A program made the translations under genes and the position numbers. Positions 33,383 through 43,642 of a stretch of DNA of 64,000 nt are shown one piece after another. This DNA comes from Vanrija pseudolonga. Its lineage: Eukaryota > Basidiomycota > Tremellomycetes > Trichosporonales > Trichosporonaceae. Positions within the stretch are counted from its first letter, which is position 1. Each line of letters starts with the position of its first letter. Location of the stretch: assembly GCF_020906515.1 (NCBI RefSeq), contig NC_085854.1:744001-808000 (forward strand), written 5' to 3'. A model generated the notes under the pieces. It saw only the letters and a program-made list of their open reading frames with translations. It made no database searches and was not told the origin of the DNA.

Positions 33383-35143
33383 CTAAATACTCATGAGGGC
33401 CATGAGGCGGAACTCTGTGCCGCCGTTGGGGTCGTCGGTCTCCTTCAGCAGCTGGGAGCGTCAGTACCACGACGCATGTCCCCGCACGTACCTCGCACTT
33501 GAGCGTGTGCTCGCCTGGAGGCAACGAATCCCATCGATCAGACCGCCCGATATTGTACGGCAGTTCCCAGGCCGCCGCAATCTTCTTCTTCGTGCCCGCC
33601 ACACCGACGACCTCGCACTCGAGCGTGCCGAGGCCGAACTGGTACGAGCGGAGGAAGTAGAGGAAGACTGTGCCGCGCGAGACTGTGAAGTCGAACTCGA
33701 TCGTCGAGCCGGGCGCGTCGGCAACGAGGTACTTCTTGTCCTTCCACGCCCACTCGCGCCACCCGCTCTGGGCCTTGGGCACGAGCGGGAACTTGTCCGA
33801 GCTGGTCGTGATGCACGTCGGCCTGAGACGCGGCGCCGGGTGCCACGGGTCGTACTTTGTCATGAGGAGGTTGGGGAATATCTCCTCGGAGGGGTACAGC
33901 TTGTCGGTTGTCCAGCCGCGCGTGTCGCGCTCGAGGCGGTCCATCTCGCACAGCTGCAGCTCGAGGTACGCGATCATCATGTTGGCGGCGAGCTCGTGGC
34001 CGCGCCCGCTGAGGTGGCGGATGTCGACGCCCTCGAGCGTCTCGGGGTTGGGGTCGGGCACCTCTTTGTGGAACCACTCGAGGATGGGCTTCTTGTCGCG
34101 CGCGAAGAACGGCGCGAGCGCATTGCGCAGCGTCAGTGTCGGCACGTCGTAGAACTGCGCCACGCCATGGTTGACCTCGGCGCCCATTGCCATCTCGTCA
34201 AACTTGAGCGCGAAGAGGCTGGCGCGTCAGCGGCGGGGTTCGGTAGCGCGTCAACTCACTTGAACACGAGCACGCCGGGCTCGTGGTCGGACTCGAGGAG
34301 CTGGCGGAGCAGCAGCTCAAAGTTGACTATTGTGGTCATGGCCGGTGGGTCGTTGATACCTGCCAAAGGGTTAGACACCTGGGAAATCTCCACTCCCGCG
34401 CGCCACTCACCGAGCTCGACGACGACAAGGTCAGCATCCGCGGGCACATGCAGCTGGCTGCACATGGAGAAGTAGTCGGCGCCTGGGAATCGTCAGCCGC
34501 GTTCTCCATCTGATGCCCACCTCGTGCCGGCTGCGCGCCGTTGACATAGACGTTGGTGTCGGCCGGCCGCTTGGCGGGGTCGTACACGCTGCCCCCAGCC
34601 GCAGGGAACGTGGCGTTGAGCCACGCAAACACGCGCGAGTGCAGGTTGAGGTCCGAGTAGGCTTTGGGCTCTTCGTCCTTGAGCCCGTGGCCCATGGACA
34701 CGGAGCCGCCGATCGCGGCCAGCGTGAACGGCTTGCCGGCGCGCATGCGGGCGAGCGCGCGCCGCAGGCGGTGGTTCGTGCCGGCGTAGGACACGAGGCG
34801 GGTCATCGCGTCGGCGCTGGGTGGTGTTAGCTACGAGCGAGCGACAGCTAGAGACGTACCCCCACTCGGCGCAGAGGCTCTTGCCCACCGGGCCGGCGGT
34901 GCAGATCGAGCATGGCGGCGGTGGTGGGGGCGGAGGTGGTGGTGGGGGTGGTGGTGGCGCCGGTGCTGCTGCCTCGTGTGGTGTCACTGCCAGTAGTGCC
35001 TCTCGGTGTGCCGCGTCGTGGTCGCGGGATAACGCGTGCCGCCAGTAGTCTGCGCTATCGGGCCGCTGGAAGAGCATGATGGTGACTACTGCGGCGTAGA
35101 GGGCCACGCCGAGGCGCAGGAGGTTGCGCCGGCGGTCGAGCAT
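33383..35143 (-). CDS. Type II membrane protein with SGNH/GDSL hydrolase-like domain
   Basis: Six exons, 35143-34860, 34816-34521, 34482-34411, 34359-34260, 34218-33492 and 33451-33383, give 515 residues. A short basic N-terminus (MLDRRRNLLR) and one membrane segment (LGVALYAAVVTIMLF) predict a Golgi or plasma-membrane type II protein, followed by a Pro run encoded by a GC-rich repeat near 34918-34960. The SGNH blocks are visible: IGGSVSMGHG (Ser133), ELGIND (Gly218-Asp221, formed by splicing) and DIRHLSGRGH (Asp316, His319). A C-terminal beta-rich region follows (FDFTVSRGTVFLYFLRSY). It would be an esterase or acyltransferase acting on surface glycans; the substrate is unknown. Confidence 0.75.
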
Positions 35144-35946
35144 TGTCGATCGAGTGTGGCTAGAGGGAAGCAGGGACAGAGGTGTGTGCGCCGGTACGGG
35201 ACGTTGTTGTCAACGCGACAAGCGACAAGAGAGATAACATTCAACATTGCGCGGCAACGACGTGGTGCGTTGTCTTGTCGTGGGCAGGCAGGCGCTGGCT
35301 GCAGTCAGCTGGCAGGCGTCCTGGCGGCGGTGCAGATGGGCGCGAGGTGTGTGGAAAGAAGGAACGGCAATGCAGGGTGTGGTATGAGACAAAAATGGTG
35401 CTAGTCGCCAGGGAGATCGGCCGCCCCCTTCCTTTGGGTTCATTCAACAGACACGGGGGTGTGCCCAGTCCCTACCGCGGATGAGGGCAAACGACGTACA
35501 GCGCAAGAGGCAAAGGCTCTCCTTGTCACCCAGTTACACCTGGGATACCGTAAGAGATCCAGACGCGGGGAGACGGCGGTCTGCCTCGAATCCTGGCGCA
35601 GCAGGTCCCAATTCAGGGAGGTCAGCATCAATTGTCAGTACTGGGACGACGCAGCGGAAATAGACATGAACAGTTTCATTTCTCGTGAGGGTGTGGGTGT
35701 CGTGGCCGTCTAGAATCCGTGCTGCCATGCGGCTACAAGGGAGGGTGGTGAAAGGTGGTGTGTGAGGCGGTGAGGGGCTGGCATTGGGATGCTTATTGTT
35801 GGCTTGCGTTGGCCGCATAGGTGGCTAACTTTGTAACTTGTCTTCCCTGGAACGCTGGACGACAGTTTCAGGGGGCTTGATTGAAGGAAAGGGTCAGCGG
35901 CGGCGATAACAAGAGCAGCCACGGCCAAATACGTACCTGGAGTGGC
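35144..35946. other. Intergenic region upstream of the SGNH gene
   Basis: About 800 bp. It includes a lower-GC stretch near 35600-35850. No gene seen. Confidence 0.5.
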
Positions 35947-36588
35947 TTAGAGAGCGAGCGCAGCGGCAACACCGGCGATCACGAGCGAGACCGAGCCAGC
36001 GATGGCCTCGCCAGACGAGGGCTTGCCGGAGGCCGAGGCGGAGGCGCTCGCGTGCGAGGTCGAGGCCGAGCCGGAGGCGGAGCCCGAGCCAGCGGCGTGC
36101 GCGGAGACCGACGAGACGGCCGAGGCGCCCGCAGCGCCAGCCGACGAAACGTGCGAGGCGCCGGCGGCGGCGCCAGAGGCGGCACCGGAGGCGGCTGTGA
36201 GGGTCAGCTCCGCTCTGTGTTGAATGTGGCGAGCGTGTGGCTAACGGCCGCGATTCAAGGACTCACCAGCAGCACCGCCAGACGAGACGGCCGAAGCGGC
36301 ACCAGCAGCGCCGCCAGCAGCAGGGCTGGTGGTGGTCGCGACGACGCCACCCGAGCCACCAGCACCGCCGGCACCGCCAGCGCCGCCCGAGGGGCCGGTG
36401 CCGTCCTCGCCGTCGCTGCCGGGGAGGCCGTCAGCGCCGCCGCTGGGGGCAGCGGTGGGCTCGGCGCCGGCGTCAGCGCCAGAGGCATCGACGCCCGTGG
36501 GGTCGGCAGCGCCGCCCGACGCGTCGGCCGACGACTGGGCGAGGGCGATGGGGAGGAGGAGAGCGATGAGGGCCTTGGTGACGAGCAT
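35947..36588 (-). CDS. Secreted Gly/Ala/Ser-rich protein, probable GPI anchor
   Basis: Exons 36588-36267 and 36194-35947 give 189 residues. Signal peptide MLVTKALIALLLPIALAQS. The mature part is Gly/Ala/Ser-rich with an acidic start (SSADASGGAADPTG) and a short collagen-like stretch (GLPGSDGEDGTGPSGGAGG), then AASGAASGAAAGAS and SGSASGSAST repeats. The hydrophobic C-terminus (AGSVSLVIAGVAAALAL) fits a GPI signal. The intron is phase 1 at an Ala codon. The composition links it loosely to the collagen-like protein of this window; function unknown. Confidence 0.7.
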
Positions 36589-36687
36589 TGTGGCTGTGTG
36601 GTGTTGTGTTGTTGGGTTACAGGAAAGAAAGGACGTGAGGAAGGAAGGAAGTGTGGATGAGGAGAGATGAGGGCGTTGCTTGGGGGG

Positions 36688-36694
36688 CTTTATA
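36688..36694 (-). promoter_or_regulatory. TATA box upstream of the Gly/Ala/Ser-rich gene
   Basis: TATAAAG on the minus strand, about 100 bp before the start codon at 36588. This is the clearest TATA element in the window and suggests a strongly regulated or highly expressed gene. Confidence 0.55.
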
Positions 36695-37731
36695 TGTGTG
36701 CAGGTCGCGGTCGCGTTGGGCGCTTGTTGACCGACGCGTTGGTGGTGTGGGTGGGTCTGTCGCGAGGGAAGGCGAGGAAGGTGAGCAGCGACACGGAGGG
36801 CTGACGACGGCGTCCTCGACAATCTGACACACGCTGCGGCGCAAAATAGAACTAGAAGCGCCCTGTTTCTGTCTGCGCTATGCATGCACACCGACGACGA
36901 CGATGACTGCTGCTGGCCGCCCTTGTTTACGCCGTTCCCACCATTCCTGCAGACGCACGCGACAAGGGGGTCAAGTTTGGCCGCAGCCGTTGGTACCGAC
37001 GGGCGCGTCGACGGCGGCACGGCGGCGGATGGCGGCTGCTGGCGGCTGGTCCGCCGCCCCGCTGCCCAAACGATTGACGCAGTGTTTTGCCTGACGACAT
37101 GGGCTACAGGCAGGCGGTGCAAGTAGCGTTGTTGGGTGCTGACTGGAAGCAGCGACGAGGCGACGACGACGACAACAACAGCACCCTAAAGCACGACACG
37201 ACGACACGCGACCAGGGACTAGCCGTCAAAACAAGGACCACCCCTCCACTGCGACTACTGCGACCGGTGCGACAATTGACAACTTGAGACACGCTTGCAG
37301 TTTGATGACATCACGGGGGTCCGAGGGGGAGGGGGGCAACTCGCAACGACGCAACCCTCCTTCCCCTCGCGTGCCGTCGTGCGTCGTGACACATGTCCAA
37401 ACGAACAAAGCCCCCCGTTCGTGTCTGACCTGAGCTAGAATCTCTAAAGGCGTCACACCTTCACCGCCTTGATTGATTGAATGTGCCCATTCAGTTAGAG
37501 GCACAGGGGTTGGCACAAGTTCGGCACGACTGGCCCCGTCAATGATGATGATGACACGCGACGACGCGACGCGACGTCACACTGGTGGAGCCGGTGGAGG
37601 TGGTCTGGTCGCCGCAGCGCATCCAACACCGCCATTTTCTCTTCTCTCGCAGCAAGTCAAGCTTTGCATTGCATTAACCCGGAGCAGCAGAAACCCAACG
37701 AGACGACTCGGTTCGACGCCACGCGGACATC
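36695..37731. other. Intergenic region in the surface-protein cluster
   Basis: About 1.0 kb with no recognisable gene; both strands carry only short biased frames. Region near 37140-37210 is CGA/ACA-rich. Confidence 0.5.
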
Positions 37732-38550
37732 TTAGAAGGCAGCAGCGCCGACGGCGGCAATGATGGCAGCAGCGACGCTCACGCCGGCGACCTTGCCGGC
37801 CGAGCTGGGCTTGGACGTGGCCGTAGCGGACGCCGACGCACCCGACGCCGAGTCCGACGCGCCCGCAGACGAGTTGCCAGGCTTGGCGGTGCTCGAGAGG
37901 GGCGTGGCCGCCGCGAGGACGTTGAAGCCGCCCGAAGTCGCGATGTTGTCTTGCGTCGTCAGCGTGCCGCGCCGGAGCACTAACTCACTGATGGGGTTGC
38001 CGACGGGCGTGAGGAAGACGTAGTAGTTGCTGCCGGGCTTGGCGCCGGACGCGATCAGCTTGTCGCCGGGGTTGAAGCTGTTGGTGTTTGGGGGCACTGG
38101 GATGCGTGAGCGGTCGCACACGGGAGTACGGCTTACGGTTCGACGCCAGGAGGTACGTCTTGCCGCTGGGGATGAGGCCGGGCGCGTCGTTGGCGAGGTA
38201 CAGGTCGAGCGCCTGGTTAATGGGCGTCCACGAGACGATGTTGGGCTGGCCAATCTGCCCTGCGGCGTGAGCTAACCCCAGGCGGCAGAGTACCCACAGA
38301 ACTGGTTGAAGAGCGGGGCCGTGAACTGGACCGTGCCGATGACGGACGTGCTGCTCGGCGCCGCGGCGGCCGAGGTGGTCGCGACCGCCGAGGGAGTGAT
38401 GACCGACACGGCTGCGGCCGAGTCGGACGGCGCGGCGACCGCCGACGACGAGGCCGCGACGGCGTCCGAGGACGAGGCGGCGGCAGCTTGGCGCTGGAAG
38501 ACGCCCGGGGCGGCAGCGACGAGCGGGAGGAGAAGGAGCGTGGTGAGCAT
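37732..38550 (-). CDS. Kre9/Knh1-like secreted protein, probable GPI anchor (family member 6)
   Basis: Four exons, 38550-38298, 38259-38137, 38096-37989 and 37949-37732, give 233 residues. Signal peptide MLTTLLLLPLVAAAPG then FQRQ, and an Ala/Ser/Val-rich spacer. The first intron splits a Trp codon (TTC T|GG) exactly as in members 1-5, giving NQFWQIGQPNIVSWTPINQ, which fits the Kre9/Knh1 opening pattern (x-G-x-P-x-x-I-S-W-T). It continues LDLYLANDAPGLIPSG, PGSNYYVFLTPVG and ends NNIATSGGFNV. A Ser/Ala stalk and VAAAIIAAVGAAAF tail fit a GPI signal. It lies about 18.5 kb from member 5, so the family is not strictly contiguous. Confidence 0.7.
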
Positions 38551-39315
38551 TGTAACGAGTGTGAGTGAGCGTGTAGCAGAGCGAGCAGAGCAGAGCAGAA
38601 TAGAGAGCAATATCAAAGAGAGAACATCAGGCGAGCTGAGCGCGCGCTCGTTGCTGCTTGGGCCGCGGACCGGGGTATGAACGCGAGCTGGCTGCCGTGC
38701 GTGCTCGCCGGCATGGATGGCGGGAACGCTGGGGTGGGCGAGCCGCGCGCAGGCAGCAGTCCGCAAGCCAGAAACAAACGCCACATGACCTTCCCTTCGG
38801 TCTTGGCTCTTGGCGCGCGGCGCGGGTGGGTTGGGGGAGCATCCAACGCGCCGTGGGGATGCATGCCGGGCGAGCGCGTCTCTGGAACCGCAGTGGAGAT
38901 GCACTTGGGGTTGCGGTGGATGCTTGCTTGCTTACTGGCGCCGCGGCGGCGCCGAGGGCCCGAGTGCGCACGGAGCGCTCTGATCGCGCTCGGTGCTGTT
39001 GTCAGAGGTGCATCACGTGGGTGTTGGCGAGGGTTGTGGCAAGCGTGTGGCATATGCATGGCTGTGAAGCCTCCTCCTATTCTATATGCAAGCTATGCTT
39101 GTCCCTCTCGGCCGCCGTCGCTGTCGGTGTTCGGCTCGACGGGGGGTCGCCACCACCCAGCGTGCAGCCCATTACCGCGCTAATCGCTGGCGCGCGCCCC
39201 ATGGCCGCACAGTGCAGAGATGATACCCGGACAAGGCCGGTGCGCGTCTCGCGACGGGTATATCACTGCCCGAACGAAAGCAAGGCCAACAATGCCCACT
39301 ACACAAACTACTACA
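38551..39315. promoter_or_regulatory. Divergent promoter region between family member 6 and SDR gene
   Basis: About 765 bp between divergent starts. TATATC at 39259-39264, about 55 bp upstream of the SDR start, is a possible TATA element. Open frames inside (up to 168 residues) show no domain. Confidence 0.45.
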
Positions 39316-40341
39316 ATGACCTCTCTCCAAGGCAAAGTTGTCATCGTCACCGGCGGCGCGAGCGGCATCGGGCTCGCGACGAGCAAGGTGAGCCGGTTTG
39401 GTATGGCACCGCGCGCGAGCTGACTCCTCTACTAGGCCCTGCTCGCGCCGGCGCCAACGTCGTCCTCGTCGACCTGAACGAGTCGTCCATCGCCAGCGCG
39501 ACGGCCTCCCTGAAGGCAGGCGGCGACAACCTGATCGTCGTGCAGGGCGACACGAGCGTCGAGGCCACGTCGGAAAAGGCGACCAAGGACGCGCTGGCCA
39601 AGTGGGGCCGCGTCGACGGCGCCGTGCTCGCCGCGGGCATCGGGCACACGCCGGGTCCTTTCCACGACACGACCGAGGAGAACTATGACCTCGTTATGGG
39701 GGTCAATGCCAAGGGCGGTGGGTAGTCGCGCGCCGACCTGTGTCCATCCTTTGCTGACACCCCAGTCTTCCTCGGCATGAAGCACGCCCTCCGCGGCTTC
39801 CTCGCCTCCCCGTCCAAGGGCGAGGGCTGCTCCATCGTCGCCATCTCGTCCGTCGCGGGTCTGGAGGGTGCGTGGGGGTGGGGTGTGGGCGTAGTGTAGC
39901 GCAGCGATAACTGACTTGACGCAGGCCTCCCCTACATCGCGGGCTACTCGGCCTCCAAGTTTGCCGTGCGCGGCCTCGTCGCGAACGCTGCAGCCGAGTA
40001 CGGCCCGCGCGGGATCCGCGTGAACGCGATTTGTCCTGGGTGTGAGTAGCGAGCGCGAGCACTAGCGCAGCGAGGGCGAGCGCGCTGCATGCGCTGCCCG
40101 TGCCAAGCCGATCTGCCTTCCGCCCAGCACCCAGCTGACGCCCCCAGACATCGAGACCCCGCTCACTGCCGCCGCGTCCTCGACCAACATGGAAGAGCGC
40201 GCAAAGGAGCGCTCGAGCCTCAAGCGTAACGGCAAGCCCGAGGAGGTGGCCTCTGCCGCCGTGTACCTCCTCAGCGCGGAGAGCTCGTTCGTCACCGGCA
40301 GCAGTCTGCGCGTCGACGGCGGCTGCTCGCGCTGGGTGTAG
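39316..40341 (+). CDS. Short-chain dehydrogenase/reductase
   Basis: Five exons with an uncertain first junction: 39316-39400, 39436-39717, 39766-39867, 39925-40041, 40148-40341 (259 residues). The classical SDR motifs are present: TGGASGIG for NAD(P) binding, VVLVDLNES with the Asp that usually selects NAD(H), AAG where NNAG is usual, ISSVAG, YSASK (catalytic Tyr and Lys) and CPGYIETPLT. The C-terminus GSSLRVDGGCSRWV is typical. It would oxidise or reduce a hydroxyl or keto substrate. The obvious donor GTGAGC at 39388 breaks the frame, while GTATGG at 39401 keeps it; the second is used here but adds residues to a normally tight helix. Confidence 0.85.
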
Positions 40342-40673
40342 CCGAGTGGCGCGCAGCGCCGCGAGGCGTATGTAGTGACGCGTCTAGCGCGACCAAGTAG
40401 TTGTAGAAAAGCCGATGAAGCAATGTATATGCCAAGTTGCCAAGCATGCATGCACGCCCGCACGCGCAGTGGAAACTCGCCCGATAACGCGCTCGTCGGA
40501 CACGTCCCCGCAAGTGCGGCGGAAACTCGTCCGCGCTGCTGCCACGGACGGAAGCTCCGACGGACGACGGTGACATCACATGGTCACAAGCTCGCTCTCG
40601 CACTACTTCTATCTTTGTGTTGTCTGGACTTGTCTCTCGCCCACCTCACTACACCACCACTACACCACACAGC
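40342..40673. other. Intergenic region between SDR and iminopeptidase genes
   Basis: About 330 bp separating two genes in the same direction; presumed terminator of the first and promoter of the second. Confidence 0.5.
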
Positions 40674-42628
<1,955 letters not shown>

Positions 42629-43642
42629 GGCGCGTGCACGAAGCATACACGCATGAATGATGATGATGCATCGGCATGAGTTTTCGACGTGGATGCATCG
42701 GGTCGGTCGCACGGACAGACGCGCTGGAGCCAGTGCCCAGTGCCCAGTGCCGGCGCGCAGCAGCACGCATGCACGCACGCACGCACGCGTCGGTGCCTCC
42801 TGCTGCAAAATGCTTTGCAACGGGCAGAGGAAGCGGCGGCGAATGCTTGGCCTTGGCGTTTTGGGGCGGTCGGGGCGACGGGCTTCGGGGCGACGGGCGA
42901 GAGCGAGGCGCGAGGCGACGACGAGTGTAAGTAAGCAGTAACGAGGGCAGCGTGGGTGCCGACTCTGGGGGGATTATGCTTAGGCTCGAGGGCTCGTCGT
43001 CGTCGTGGCTGCTGCGGTGGTGTCGTTGTTATTGTTCTTGTCGAGCCACCACCACCACGTTGAGCGCCCTGCACACGGGAAGCTATCGAGCTCCCCGTCT
43101 TTGGTCAGTTCATTAGCAGCCAAGACCCGGCCTTGTTCTTTTCCAGCGTGCGATACGTTCGGTGAGTGCGCCGGATGCAGAGCCGTGGCGCAGAGCCCTG
43201 ACTTGCTGCTGCTGCGCTGCTTTGCTTGGCCCGGTGACATCGCCGAAAGTTGCCATGTTCTGTTCTGGGCAGGGCGGAAGGGCCGCAGCAGACACGGCAA
43301 AGGTCTGGACCCCCCCGACGACGACTCACCTCACCCCACCCACGAGGAACAACGACGCCGAGTCGAGCTGACTGAGGCAACTGCAGGTATCGGAGCCACC
43401 ACCACTCAATTGCATTGTATCGTCGTTCGCCGTCGTCGAGCACCAAACATTCATCCTCCTTTGCAACCCTCTTCACCACTACACGACCCGCACATCGCAC
43501 CGTTACAGACGACTCCCCGCCGCCCCCACCAGCCCCACGACCCCGCGCCTGGCCAATCCATCACTACAGCACTCACCGGCGCAACGGCCCGGGCGTTTGC
43601 CGCTCAGCCAACAAGGCCAGCCCCACATAATCAGTCACCACG
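42629..43642. other. Upstream region of the protein kinase gene
   Basis: About 1.0 kb. It contains GCAC/CACG-rich short repeats near 42765-42790 and CAC-rich runs near 43035. No gene seen; probably promoter and long 5' leader of the kinase. Confidence 0.5.

Noticed and set aside
35480-35640. Another tRNA-like TCGAATC element
   Set aside because: No matching acceptor stem or A-box upstream.
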